Shown here piece after piece: positions 15,568 to 24,635 of a DNA stretch of 64,000 bases. The number at the start of each line of letters is the position of its first letter. The first letter of the stretch is position 1. The stretch comes from an uncultured Thalassotalea sp. (GTDB taxonomy: Bacteria; Pseudomonadota; Gammaproteobacteria; Enterobacterales; Alteromonadaceae). The translations under genes were made by a program, and so were the position numbers. The DNA lies in NCBI GenBank assembly GCA_947492575.1, contig CANLNK010000008.1, positions 62,001 through 126,000 of the forward strand, given 5' to 3'. Below the pieces are notes generated by a model. That model saw only the letters and a list, made by a program, of their open reading frames with translations. It was not told the origin of the DNA and did no database searches.

Positions 15568-16052
15568 GAATTTAAGTGGCTTAGCCCTGAATTTAATGGT
15601 CGTTTCATGTACTGCAGCCGATTTGCAAGGCTCGATATATCGCCCAACTATAAGCTTGTGTTAACTTTCATGTTAGCTGAGGTTACGTGATAGCATCCTA
15701 TTCCGTTTACTCGGATCCAATTTATTTGGCTACTGTTTACGTGGCTTAAAGTATGCTGCTAACAGTCTTCATTAACCAGTTGTGTGTTCATATTGTAGTC
15801 GAACAGCAGTTGTTTGTCTTTGTGTTGGCAAGCAAATTTAAGACTATTTTTATGGTAAAATTTTCTACCTAATGGAATAATTAAATTTCTAACAACTCAA
15901 AAGTATTGGTTTTAAATGTAATTAAAACAATGTCATACCGTTTGTTTTAGGTTTTATTATTTATTGTCACAAACATGTAATATAAATGTGTTAGGTGCTT
16001 TTGCGCAGGTTTGTTATTATTTAGACATAGTCACTTAAGAGGGTAGAAGATT
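15568..16052. other. 485-base spacer without a recognised gene
   Basis: Between divergent genes. AT-rich, stops in all frames, no clear inverted repeat with a T-run. The right part must contain the promoter for the exported protein at 16053; I cannot pick a confident -35/-10 pair. Confidence 0.5.
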
Positions 16053-16412
16053 ATGTTTAAACGCATGTTAGTAGCTGTGGCCGTTTTAAGTTTAAGTCAA
16101 CAAGCCATGGCAAATAAGGCTGAGATTTGGAATTGTGTAGACAACGCAACATTAAATGCAGATCAGCAGTGTGTAGCAAAAACTATTGCTAAAAATACCG
16201 AAACGGAGTTCTTCGCTCAGTTAGCGAATAAAGAGTTCACTCCGACACGTGACGCATTCGCTACAATAACATTATTCCCAGAGCGTAACTTAATTGAAGT
16301 TAAGTCGCTAGAAGGTAACTCTATTGCAAAAGCTACAGCCAATCAAAAAGCTGAGCCTTTGAATCAGTCTATGGATAGTACAGCAGCAAGTCTATTGGCG
16401 GCAAATCGCTAA
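16053..16412 (+). CDS. Small exported protein of unknown function
   Basis: A 119-residue protein with a clear Sec signal peptide (MFKRMLVAVAVLSLSQQAMA, cleavage AMA-N). The mature part starts NKAEIWNC and has two cysteines about 14 residues apart, likely a disulfide. AGAGGGT precedes the ATG. A strong terminator follows, so it is a monocistronic unit. No family recognised. Confidence 0.65.
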   Translation: MFKRMLVAVAVLSLSQQAMANKAEIWNCVDNATLNADQQCVAKTIAKNTETEFFAQLANKEFTPTRDAFATITLFPERNLIEVKSLEGNSIAKATANQKAEPLNQSMDSTAASLLAANR

Positions 16413-16441
16413 ATAGCAAAAGCGCTGGTTTCATGAACGTT

Positions 16442-16469
16442 AACCACGACATATGTCGTGGTTTTTTTT
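16442..16469 (+). terminator. Rho-independent terminator
   Basis: AACCACGACATATGTCGTGGTT followed by a run of T: a 10-11 bp stem, 30 nt after the exported-protein gene. Confidence 0.92.
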
Positions 16470-16593
16470 GGCCGATGGAAAGCCAACACTCATTTGTGAC
16501 CATTTGGACAAGTTAAATAACATCTAAGGTAGTAAATCAAAAATTAAATACGTTATAATTAGCGTTTGTTCATTTAATCGTATCGTTTCATTC

Positions 16594-17898
16594 ATGAAGT
16601 TCCCTGGACGTCGTCAACATAAACACTACTTCCCCGTTGACAACAAAAATCCGCTGACTAATCAAGTTAATCAGCAAACCCAGTTAGTTAGAAATTATAT
16701 CGTTGGTATTGATCAAATTTTGGTAGATATTGAAGCTAAAGTCGATCAAGCGTTTCTTGACGAATTTGGTTTAAGACGTGGCATGTCTCAGGTGATTTCT
16801 GATGACGTTACCGATCGACTTTATGACCGCCTAAAGCGCGATTCATTAGTTAATTATGAGTTTGCTGGCGGTACAATTGGCAATACGATGCATAATTACT
16901 CTGTATTGGCCGATGATAGATCAGTTTTACTGGGGGTTATGTCGAGCAACATTCGCGTTGGTGATTACGCCTACCGTTTTCTAAGCAACACCTCTTCACG
17001 TGTAGATTTAAACTATCTACAACCTGTTAATGGCCCTATTGGTCGTTGTTTCACGCTAATTGATGATACAGGCGAGCGAACATTCGGTATTAACGCGGGA
17101 CTAATAAACAAACTTCATCCAGATTCTATTTGTGAGTCTTTGATTGAAGGTGCTTCTGCATTGGTGATTAGTTCGTATCTAATGCGCACAGAAGAAGGCG
17201 ACACGATGACACAAGCAGCGATTAAAGCTGTTGAATGTGCCAATAAAGCTGGTGTGCCAGTGGTATTAACCTTAGGTACAAAGTTCTTAATTGAAAAAGA
17301 GCCAGAATTCTGGCGAGAATTTGTTAAGAACCACGTTAATGTGCTGACCATGAATGAAGAAGAAGCACTTGCCATCACGGGTATTGAAGACCCATTGCTA
17401 GCGGCAGACAAATGCCTAGACTGGGTTGATATGGTTATCTGTACGGCAGGGCCTGAAGGGCTATACATGGCTGGCTATGTAGATGAGTCCTACAAGCGTG
17501 AAACTAATTATCCATTGTTACCGGGTAAAATTATCGACTTTAATCAGTATGAGTTTTCGCGCCCAATGTTATTAAAAGACTGTGAATCGCCGTTGCGAAT
17601 CTATACGCATACTGCACCTTATATGGGTGGGCCAGACAGTATTAAGAATACTAATGGGGCGGGTGATGCGGCTTTAGCTGCAGTGCTTCACGACTTAAGC
17701 GCGAATGTGTATCACAAGAAAAACGTTGAAAACTCAAGTAAGCATACACAGAACGCGTTGACTTACTCTTCGCTTTCGCAAATGAGTAAATACGCTAATC
17801 GAGCGAGTTATGAAGTGCTTGTGCAGCACTCGCCAAGACTATCGCGTGGTTTGCCAGAAAGAGAAGACAGTTTGGAGCAAGCTTACTGGGCTAAATAG
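16594..17898 (+). CDS. gsk: Inosine-guanosine kinase
   Basis: A 434-residue PfkB-family nucleoside kinase. The N-terminus (MKFPGRRQHKHYFPV...) and length are those of Gsk of Vibrio, Shewanella and E. coli. Motifs: AGGTIGNTMHNYSVLADDRSVLLGVM (substrate side), MNEEEALAITG, and the ATP/anion-hole signature NTNGAGDAALAAVLHD near residue 355. It phosphorylates inosine and guanosine to IMP and GMP for purine salvage in the cytosol. Closed by a bidirectional terminator shared with the convergent VF530 gene. Confidence 0.96.
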   Translation: MKFPGRRQHKHYFPVDNKNPLTNQVNQQTQLVRNYIVGIDQILVDIEAKVDQAFLDEFGLRRGMSQVISDDVTDRLYDRLKRDSLVNYEFAGGTIGNTMHNYSVLADDRSVLLGVMSSNIRVGDYAYRFLSNTSSRVDLNYLQPVNGPIGRCFTLIDDTGERTFGINAGLINKLHPDSICESLIEGASALVISSYLMRTEEGDTMTQAAIKAVECANKAGVPVVLTLGTKFLIEKEPEFWREFVKNHVNVLTMNEEEALAITGIEDPLLAADKCLDWVDMVICTAGPEGLYMAGYVDESYKRETNYPLLPGKIIDFNQYEFSRPMLLKDCESPLRIYTHTAPYMGGPDSIKNTNGAGDAALAAVLHDLSANVYHKKNVENSSKHTQNALTYSSLSQMSKYANRASYEVLVQHSPRLSRGLPEREDSLEQAYWAK

Positions 17899-17944
17899 CC
17901 ATTACCGCACTTGTCGCGCAATTCAAAACAAGTTAACACGAAAT

Positions 17945-17971
17945 AAAAAAGCAGCTTAGGCTGCTTTTTTT
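17945..17971. terminator. Bidirectional rho-independent terminator (gsk / VF530 gene)
   Basis: AAAAAAGCAGC-TTAG-GCTGCTTTTTTT is symmetrical, with A-run and T-run on either side, between two convergent genes. Confidence 0.9.
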
Positions 17972-18005
17972 AATGTCGTACGTCTAAACAAGACAGCATT
18001 ATCCA

Positions 18006-18527
18006 CTACCTTGGTGAATTAGCCCATGGGTCGTCGCTCGCTGGCACTTCTTTATCTTTTACAGGTTTACGTTTGGCAGCAGGCTTGTTGTTTGAGCCCT
18101 CAAATGATTGCTTGGCATCGTTAGCATACGAACCATGTTTTTTATGCTCGTCTTTAAATACTTTTGGCGGTGGAGCCTTGCCCGGCTCTAGTACTTTAGG
18201 TTCACGTGGCTTGTGGTGCATAGGTATGATGCGATCGCGCGGTGGGATTTCAAATTGATCTTTACCAGGTAAAGGTAAATTCTTAAAGTCGTATAAATAG
18301 AAGCGTTCAATTTTCTCTCGTGCCCACTCTGTCTTTTTAAAGAACTTGATACTCGAGGCCATACTTGGGTTGTTTTTAAAACAATTGATGCGTGTATATT
18401 CAGCCAATATTTCAAAGCCATAATGGTTAACCAACTCTTCTAGCAAGCTTTCTAGCTTCAGTCCATGTAGCGGGTTATTTTCAAAGATACTCTGTTCTTC
18501 GTTTTTTGTTTGGTCTTTCTGGGTCAT
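18006..18527 (-). CDS. VF530 (DUF2132) family DNA-binding protein
   Basis: A 173-residue protein. Residues about 16-80 (NNPLHGLKLESLLEELVNHYGFEILAEYTRINCFKNNPSMASSIKFFKKTEWAREKIERFYL) are the VF530 domain, a compact fold implicated in DNA binding. The remaining 90 residues are a proline- and lysine-rich, probably disordered tail, longer than the minimal family form. The gene is monocistronic and convergent with gsk. Target and role unknown. Confidence 0.85.
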   Translation of the reverse strand: MTQKDQTKNEEQSIFENNPLHGLKLESLLEELVNHYGFEILAEYTRINCFKNNPSMASSIKFFKKTEWAREKIERFYLYDFKNLPLPGKDQFEIPPRDRIIPMHHKPREPKVLEPGKAPPPKVFKDEHKKHGSYANDAKQSFEGSNNKPAAKRKPVKDKEVPASDDPWANSPR

Positions 18528-18716
18528 AAAATTGCGTCTATAGGATCGAGTGTTTATCGCTGAGTGCCAACGTATTGTTTTATTATATCCTGAATCGACT
18601 GATTAGTTTGAGTTTTGCAGCAAAAGTAATTTTGTTTAGAGGAGTGTCTGAGAAGAAGAGGTAAGAAAACCGCTTAATAGCGACTTTCTTACTCAATAAT
18701 ATAGGCATTTAGCTGC

Positions 18717-20045
18717 TTAGATTTTTTGCAATTGGTTCGCAATACGCTGCACCTCATCTAATACCCGCAGCAAATTCTCGCCCCACAGCTTTGCGATTTC
18801 GTTTTCAGTATAGCCGCGTTTGACTAGCTCTAGCGTAACATTGAAAGTCTCAGATGCGTCATCCCAACCCTGTACGCCACCACCACCGTCGAAATCAGAG
18901 CTAATGCCGACGTGATCGATACCGATGAGTTTGACCATGTAATCGATATGATCAACTAAGTCACTTACGTCCACCTGGTCAATATTTGCCCCTACTTTTT
19001 CTACTTCTGCAGATGCTAAATCAGCTATCTCAGCAAATTTATCCCAGTAGGTTTCTTGTGCACTCGGCGATAGGGCTTTGCGCTCGCTAGAAGACAGTAT
19101 TTTGAAGTCATTATCCTTCGCCAGTCGCTGGTAGATGGCCATACGGGCGTTGGCAAATGCTTTAGACTTCTCGCCATCGATGTAAGAGCGAAATGCAACG
19201 GTTTGAACGACACCACCATTCTTCTTGAGTGCCAATAATTCCTCGTCATCTAAATTACGGCTGTGGTTGTACATTGCACGACTAGTAGAATGCGAAGCAA
19301 TGACAGGGGCTTTAGAAAGCGCCATCATTTCTAAGTTGGCCGCTTTAGATGGATGAGAAAGGTCGAGCATAATGCCCCATTTATTCATTTCTTTAACGAC
19401 TTCTCTACCCAAATCACTTAGACCATTGTGTAGCCATTTTTGGTCGGCATCACCGGTATTAGAATCACTTAGTTGGCTATGTCCATTGTGAGACAATGAC
19501 ATGTAGCGAGCGCCTAAGTCGTAAAACTTCTTTACGTTGTTAATGTCTGTGCCGATAGGGTAGCCGTTTTCTACCCCAATCATAGCGACTTTTTTACCCT
19601 TCTTGAGAATACGTCTAACATCGTCAGAGGTAAGTGCTAATTCAATTCTATCTGGAGCTATTTCGGTTGTTAAACGGTGGATGGCATCAAATTTAGCCAT
19701 TGCCTGTTCATAAGCTGCGGCATAACCGTCGTCAGTTAGTGGCCCTTGACCTGTGTAGACAATAAGCCACGAAACATCTAGCCCACCTTCATCCATTTTG
19801 GGCAGGTTTACCTGACTTTTTAAACGCATAGTGTAGTTGCGCTCTTCAACAAAATTCGACACGCTAAAATCATGGTGTGTATCTAGTACGATGACATTGT
19901 CATGGATCCGTTTGGCTTTTGAATACAATGTGTCATCACTAGTATTAGCATGTGCGTTATTTAAGAGCGCTGCTAGTCCAATACATGTCATAGAAGTAAC
20001 CAACTTGCGTAGGCGAATTGTTTTTAGTTTTTCCATAGCTATCAT
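18717..20045 (-). CDS. Membrane dipeptidase, M19 family
   Basis: A 442-residue secreted metallopeptidase. A signal peptide (up to NNAHA, about residue 33) is followed by the M19 barrel: DTHHDF (metal HxD), MIGVENGYPIG (bridging Glu), SLSHNGHSQ, LDLSHPS, ASHSTSRAMYNHSRNL, and ISSDFDGGGG. Family members hydrolyse dipeptides, including those with D-residues, with a binuclear zinc centre. Probably periplasmic or lipid-free exported. Either ATG at the N-terminus (20045 or 20036) would give a working leader. Confidence 0.93.
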   Translation of the reverse strand: MIAMEKLKTIRLRKLVTSMTCIGLAALLNNAHANTSDDTLYSKAKRIHDNVIVLDTHHDFSVSNFVEERNYTMRLKSQVNLPKMDEGGLDVSWLIVYTGQGPLTDDGYAAAYEQAMAKFDAIHRLTTEIAPDRIELALTSDDVRRILKKGKKVAMIGVENGYPIGTDINNVKKFYDLGARYMSLSHNGHSQLSDSNTGDADQKWLHNGLSDLGREVVKEMNKWGIMLDLSHPSKAANLEMMALSKAPVIASHSTSRAMYNHSRNLDDEELLALKKNGGVVQTVAFRSYIDGEKSKAFANARMAIYQRLAKDNDFKILSSSERKALSPSAQETYWDKFAEIADLASAEVEKVGANIDQVDVSDLVDHIDYMVKLIGIDHVGISSDFDGGGGVQGWDDASETFNVTLELVKRGYTENEIAKLWGENLLRVLDEVQRIANQLQKI

Positions 20046-20150
20046 CTTATTCTTGTTGTTTGTGTGGTGGTCAGACGGCTCAATTAATTGCGATTAAACA
20101 AATACATCTAGCGTTTGCGTGCAATACCACTTACTTTGAAGGCAAGGGCA

Positions 20151-20876
20151 CTATTTGTTTGCCCAACCTAAAATGCTGTAACGTTCTTTGGCCGCGAATG
20201 GTGTAACAAACTGAACCGCGTGATCTTGCGGAATAACAAAGGCGTTTAGGGTATTAAATGCCGGCAATAAACCTTCTACTATATTGCCCATTTTATCGAA
20301 GAATGCCAAATGACCGCCCCAGTTCTTCTGCCAACCCTCAGTCATTCCAATCGTGTAGGCAATTACACGCTTGTTTTTTGCGTGAATATCATCGTGACTT
20401 GTTAAGAAGTGTCCTGGCTCATAGCTGCTAACAAAGGTATCGCACCAATTAACCTCTGGTTCATTGGTTAACGATCTCATCAATTTGATGAACTTGTCAC
20501 CATTTAAGAATTCGTGGATGTTGTGTAGTGGGTGCCCTTGGTCTTCTTCACGCTCTACTGCTTGCGTAATAAAGTATTGTTTGAATAAGTACTGAAAACC
20601 GTTACTTGCACGGCGGTATACATTGTTGGTAAAGCGCTGTTTTAATTCCGGTTTTAAGCGTTTGAAGTCCTCAGCAACGCTCTCGTAGTAATTGTTACCT
20701 TCGTTGTAAGCGAGATACCAAGTGTCGTTTTGTGTGATCGCTTGCATTAAATGCTGTGCAGATTCTTCGGTGAAGAAATTAGGTATTTGAATGCGACCTT
20801 TGGTCACAAGTACTTTACGGTAATGGTCGACGTCGATTTCTGGATTGATAACAATATCGGACAGGCTAAGTGACAT
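20151..20876 (-). CDS. 2OG-Fe(II) oxygenase family protein
   Basis: A 241-residue protein from the ATG at 20876; an upstream in-frame TTG is less likely. It has a double-stranded beta-helix core with the iron ligands in TSHDD (HxD) and DHAVQFVTPF (distal His), then ERYSILGW with the Arg that binds 2-oxoglutarate. The pattern resembles the proline 4-hydroxylase-like group including Ofd1 and PKHD proteins. Substrate unknown; could be a protein side chain. Located next to the M19 dipeptidase on the same strand, 106 nt away. Confidence 0.82.
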   Translation of the reverse strand: MSLSLSDIVINPEIDVDHYRKVLVTKGRIQIPNFFTEESAQHLMQAITQNDTWYLAYNEGNNYYESVAEDFKRLKPELKQRFTNNVYRRASNGFQYLFKQYFITQAVEREEDQGHPLHNIHEFLNGDKFIKLMRSLTNEPEVNWCDTFVSSYEPGHFLTSHDDIHAKNKRVIAYTIGMTEGWQKNWGGHLAFFDKMGNIVEGLLPAFNTLNAFVIPQDHAVQFVTPFAAKERYSILGWANK

Positions 20877-21100
20877 AGCAATTATAGATGATAACAAAGT
20901 AAATTAATGACGCTGAGCATAACTAGCTTGCCGCATTTTAGCAATAACGGCGCTAACCTAACGCTAGTTAATTGAGCTACATCAAAAACATAGTTCGGGC
21001 GTATTAACATGTCGTTGGGGCAGTGATTATTGCAATTGCTAAGTGCAAGAAAGTAGTGTTAGTTGCACTCATTTAGACTATTCAAATGCAATGCAAAACT

Positions 21101-21508
21101 TCAAGGGAGATGTGCTTTGTTAAGTTCTTCAGTCAGCCAATTATCAGCCATTTGAGTGTCATCGAAAAACTGAATGTTTTGTTGCTTTCTTGCTGGCAGA
21201 TTCGAAATATCAATTTGTTTGAATACTTCTTCACTATAGACTACAGCTTTAGCAATTAATGCTTGCTGATTAAGCCATTCATTGTATTCGTTAGCAAGTT
21301 CTAAGGCTTCAGGTGTAGCACCTGTTGCTGCTGTTTCATTCACCAAAATGGTAAAAGGTTTGCCAGCCATTTGTTTAATGGCTTGCTTCATGTCGTCAAT
21401 CCAGCGCTGTACGCCTACATCGTTAAACGATTCGTGCAGCTCTGTGTATATATGATTGCCATTAACTTCAATAAAGAAGCGCCCATGACAAGTTAGTAAG
21501 TCCGTCAA
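21101..21508 (-). CDS. SpoIIAA/STAS-like protein
   Basis: A 135-residue protein with the same architecture as the gene at 13194: strands GRFFIEVNGNHIYTELHESFN, helix VQRWIDDMKQAIKQMAG, strand FTILVNETAATGATPEALELANEYNEWL and a C-terminal FFDDTQMADNWLTEELN helix. No ATG exists in frame upstream before a stop, so the TTG at 21508 is the best start, with GGAA about 10 nt upstream. Probably a STAS-fold binding protein of unknown partner. Confidence 0.58.
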   Translation of the reverse strand: MTDLLTCHGRFFIEVNGNHIYTELHESFNDVGVQRWIDDMKQAIKQMAGKPFTILVNETAATGATPEALELANEYNEWLNQQALIAKAVVYSEEVFKQIDISNLPARKQQNIQFFDDTQMADNWLTEELNKAHLP

Positions 21509-21711
21509 TACAGCATTCCATTTTTGAGCCTATCTTAATAACAAAAGCGTAGCAGATTTTGGACAGTTACTCAGGTTAAATTTATTGTGGCGTGAACTAT
21601 CGAAGAAAAGCATTAAAATTAGCGCCGTTTAGCGCTATTTAATCTGAGATTGTGTTGCTATAATGCCGGGCAATTATGTGTTTTATTTTCTTAGTTTAGA
21701 GGTCTTATTGG

Positions 21712-23382
21712 ATGTCGGAAGCAGAAAACCGTCCAACTAACTTTATTCGTCAAATTATTGATGCCGATTTGGAAAACGGTAAGCACGATCACGTGCAAAC
21801 GCGTTTTCCACCTGAGCCAAATGGCTACCTTCACATTGGTCACGCAAAATCAATCTGCTTAAACTTTGGCATCGCGCAAGATTACAAAGGCTTATGTAAC
21901 CTTCGTTTTGATGACACTAATCCAGAAAAAGAAGACATCGACTACGTTAATTCGATTAAAGAAGATGTTAGCTGGTTAGGTTTTGAGTGGGCAGGTGACA
22001 TTCGTTATTCGTCAGATTATTTTGACCAATTGCACGGCTACGCAGTTGAACTTATTGAAAAAGGTTTAGCATATGTAGACTTTTTGTCACCAGAGGAAAT
22101 TCGTGAATACCGTGGTACATTGCAAAAGCCAGGTAAAAATAGCCCATATCGCGACACCTCACCTGAAGAAAATTTAGCGCATTTTGAAAAAATGAAAAAT
22201 GGCGACTTCAAAGAAGGAGAGTGCTGTTTACGTGCGAAGGTTGATATGGCGTCAAGCTTCATGTGTATGCGTGATCCGGTAATTTACCGCGTTAAATTTG
22301 CTCATCACCATCAAACGGGTGACAAGTGGTGCATTTACCCAATGTACGACTTTACACACTGTATTTCGGATGCTATCGAAGGAATTACGCATTCTTTATG
22401 TACCCTTGAGTTTCAAGACAACCGACGTATTTACGATTGGATTATTGAGAATATTTCAATTGAAACGACCCCTCGTCAATACGAGTTTTCGCGTTTGAAT
22501 CTAGAATACACGGTTATGAGTAAGCGTAAGCTGAATACCTTGGTTGAAGAAAAGCTAGTATCAGGTTGGGATGATCCACGCATGCCAACAATTGCTGGTT
22601 TCCGTCGTCGTGGCTACACGTCAGCGTCAATCCGTGAATTTGCTAAGCGCATTGGCGTAACCAAAATGGATAACACCATTGAAATGGGGGTGCTTGAAGC
22701 TTGTATTCGCGAAGATCTTAACGATAATGCACCTCGTGCAATGGCTGTACTTGACCCAATTAAACTGGTAATCGAGAACTATGATGAAGGTAAGGTTGAA
22801 GAGCTAACGGTTAAGAATCACCCTAGCGATGAAAGCCAAGGTGACCGTATTGTGCCGTTTAGTCGCGAGCTATTGATTGAAGCGGAGGATTTCCGTGAAG
22901 AAGCAAACAAAAAGTACAAGCGTCTAGTTACTGGTAAGGCGGTGCGCTTACGCGGTGCTTACGTAGTAACGGCAACGGGTTGTGATAAAGACGAAGATGG
23001 CAATATCACAACGGTTTACTGTACGTACGATCCAAATACGTTAGGTAAAAACCCTGAAGACGGCACTAAGCCAAAAGGTGTAATTCACTGGGTTAGCGCA
23101 GCGCAAGCGTTAGATGCAGAAGTTCGTTTATACGACCGTTTATTCAATGTAGCTAATCCTGGTGCAGCTGATGACTTCCATTCAGTGATTAACCCTGATT
23201 CATTGGTAACCATTGCAACAGCTAAAGTTGAACCATACTTAGCTAATGCAGAAGCGGAAAAAGCATTTCAGTTTGAGCGTCAAGGTTACTTCTGCTTAGA
23301 CAATAAAGATGCAGTTGAAGGTAAACTCGTGTTTAACCGCACTGTTGGTTTACGTGATACGTGGGCTAAAATCGGCGACTAG
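21712..23382 (+). CDS. glnS: Glutaminyl-tRNA synthetase
   Basis: A 556-residue class I aminoacyl-tRNA synthetase. The HIGH motif appears in [16 protein letters not shown], the KMSKS-type loop as YTVMSKRKL, and the C-terminal anticodon-binding beta-barrels fill about residues 340-550. It charges tRNA-Gln with glutamine. Length and motif spacing match GlnS of E. coli. Monocistronic, ending at a bidirectional terminator with fur on the other side. Confidence 0.98.
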   Translation: MSEAENRPTNFIRQIIDADLENGKHDHVQTRFPPEPNGYLHIGHAKSICLNFGIAQDYKGLCNLRFDDTNPEKEDIDYVNSIKEDVSWLGFEWAGDIRYSSDYFDQLHGYAVELIEKGLAYVDFLSPEEIREYRGTLQKPGKNSPYRDTSPEENLAHFEKMKNGDFKEGECCLRAKVDMASSFMCMRDPVIYRVKFAHHHQTGDKWCIYPMYDFTHCISDAIEGITHSLCTLEFQDNRRIYDWIIENISIETTPRQYEFSRLNLEYTVMSKRKLNTLVEEKLVSGWDDPRMPTIAGFRRRGYTSASIREFAKRIGVTKMDNTIEMGVLEACIREDLNDNAPRAMAVLDPIKLVIENYDEGKVEELTVKNHPSDESQGDRIVPFSRELLIEAEDFREEANKKYKRLVTGKAVRLRGAYVVTATGCDKDEDGNITTVYCTYDPNTLGKNPEDGTKPKGVIHWVSAAQALDAEVRLYDRLFNVANPGAADDFHSVINPDSLVTIATAKVEPYLANAEAEKAFQFERQGYFCLDNKDAVEGKLVFNRTVGLRDTWAKIGD

Positions 23383-23423
23383 TCGGTTTTAGCATACTCA
23401 GCTAATAGTGCTAAAAGCACAAT

Positions 23424-23452
23424 AAAAAAGCCAGCGATATGCTGGCTTTTTT
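23424..23452. terminator. Bidirectional terminator between glnS and fur
   Basis: AAAAAAGCCAGC-GATAT-GCTGGCTTTTTT, symmetrical, between convergent genes. Confidence 0.93.
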
Positions 23453-23472
23453 GATTAGTAACTCTGACTATT

Positions 23473-23916
23473 TTATTGATGAGACTTGCGGTAGCTTTCG
23501 CATGCTTCTACATCTTCACACTCACCGTATAGGTACAAGCTGTGGTTAGTTAATCTGATGTTGTTATCTTTAGCTATATCTAATTGACGTTGCTCGATGA
23601 CATCATCTTCAAATTCAACAACTTTGCCACACTTTAAACATACCAGATGGTCGTGGTGTTTCTTATGTGATAATTCAAATACTGATTTACCACCTTCAAA
23701 GTGATGGCGAGTAACGATACCTGCGTCATCAAATTGGTTTAATACGCGATAAACAGTTGCTAAGCCGATCTCTTCTTGCTGTTCTAGCAAAATCTTATAC
23801 ACATCTTCAGCACTGATGTGTTGGTTTTCCGGATTCTGCAAAATAGTCAATATTTTCACACGCGGTAGCGTAATTTTGAGGCCAGCGCGTTTTAGTTCTT
23901 CGTTTTGTTCGGACAT
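23473..23916 (-). CDS. fur: Ferric uptake regulator
   Basis: A 147-residue Fur. N-terminal winged helix (LPRVKILTILQ...AEDVYKILLEQQEEIGLATVYRVLNQFDDAGIVTRHHF), the His-rich metal site HKKHHDHLVCLKCGKVVEF with CxxC, and the second cysteine pair CEDVEAC. It represses iron-acquisition genes with Fe(II) as co-repressor. Monocistronic; the AT-rich leader (23917-23960) may hold an autoregulatory site, but no convincing Fur box was found. Confidence 0.97.
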   Translation of the reverse strand: MSEQNEELKRAGLKITLPRVKILTILQNPENQHISAEDVYKILLEQQEEIGLATVYRVLNQFDDAGIVTRHHFEGGKSVFELSHKKHHDHLVCLKCGKVVEFEDDVIEQRQLDIAKDNNIRLTNHSLYLYGECEDVEACESYRKSHQ

Positions 23917-24068
23917 ACAACTATAGGAAATAATTTTAATTTGGGAAAAATTATAGAAGTTTATTCACCAAGTGAAAAGCCCTAGTTAATCACTCAAGTA
24001 ATTTTCTTTGGTTTTTTAACTAAATAGTTGCGATAATTCACTGGTACGATGTGTTTATGTAGGTATTT

Positions 24069-24536
24069 ATGAAGTCAATGTTCTCAAAGGCGTGGCTATT
24101 CAAACTTTTTATCAATATTTGGCCACCGATGTTTTTCTCCCGTATTAAATTAGTCCATATTAGCCCTGACTTTCGCGAAGCAAGAGCAGAGATGAAACTT
24201 GGTTTATTAAACCGAAATGGGGTAGGTACCTTGTTTGGCGGTGCATTGTTTTCGCTGACTGACCCGTTTTATATGATGCTATTGATGGCTCGCTTAGGTG
24301 ACGAGTACTTAATTTGGGATAAAAGTGCGGATATTGATTTTGTGAAACCAGGTAAAGGTAAAGTTTCGGCAGAGTTTATCATTACCGACCAAATGTTGGC
24401 TGACATTGACAAGCACACTGCAAATGGAGATAAGTATTTACCTGAGGTCACCACTTACATAAAAGATGAAACAGGCGAGGTTGTTGCTAAGGTTAATCGC
24501 ACCTTATACATTCGCCGTAAAAAACGTTTCCGTTAA
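24069..24536 (+). CDS. DUF4442 hotdog-fold protein (thioesterase-like)
   Basis: A 155-residue protein of the DUF4442/YiiD C-terminal type hotdog fold: LVHISPDFREARAEMKL, NRNGVGTLFGGALFSLTDPFYMMLLM (central helix), DKSADIDFVKPGKGKVSAEF, and final strands EVVAKVNRTLYIRRKK. Relatives are presumed acyl-CoA thioesterases; the substrate is not known. Divergent from fur, followed by a long-stem terminator. Confidence 0.85.
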   Translation: MKSMFSKAWLFKLFINIWPPMFFSRIKLVHISPDFREARAEMKLGLLNRNGVGTLFGGALFSLTDPFYMMLLMARLGDEYLIWDKSADIDFVKPGKGKVSAEFIITDQMLADIDKHTANGDKYLPEVTTYIKDETGEVVAKVNRTLYIRRKKRFR

Positions 24537-24578
24537 ATTTAAACTGTTTGAATAGTTGAAGGTGTTTAGAAGGGTTGG

Positions 24579-24626
24579 ATACACGTTAACCAAATAGGTT
24601 TTGCACCAAGTTAACGTGTATTTTTT
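24579..24626 (+). terminator. Long-stem rho-independent terminator
   Basis: ATACACGTTAAC (24579-24590) pairs with GTTAACGTGTAT (24610-24621), followed by T residues. The loop is 19 nt. It ends the DUF4442 transcript before the convergent chemotaxis gene. Confidence 0.75.
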
Positions 24627-24635
24627 AGCGAAAGG

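Noticed and set aside
23917-23960. Possible Fur box upstream of fur
   Set aside because: AT-rich but without a recognisable GATAATGATAATCATTATC-like match.
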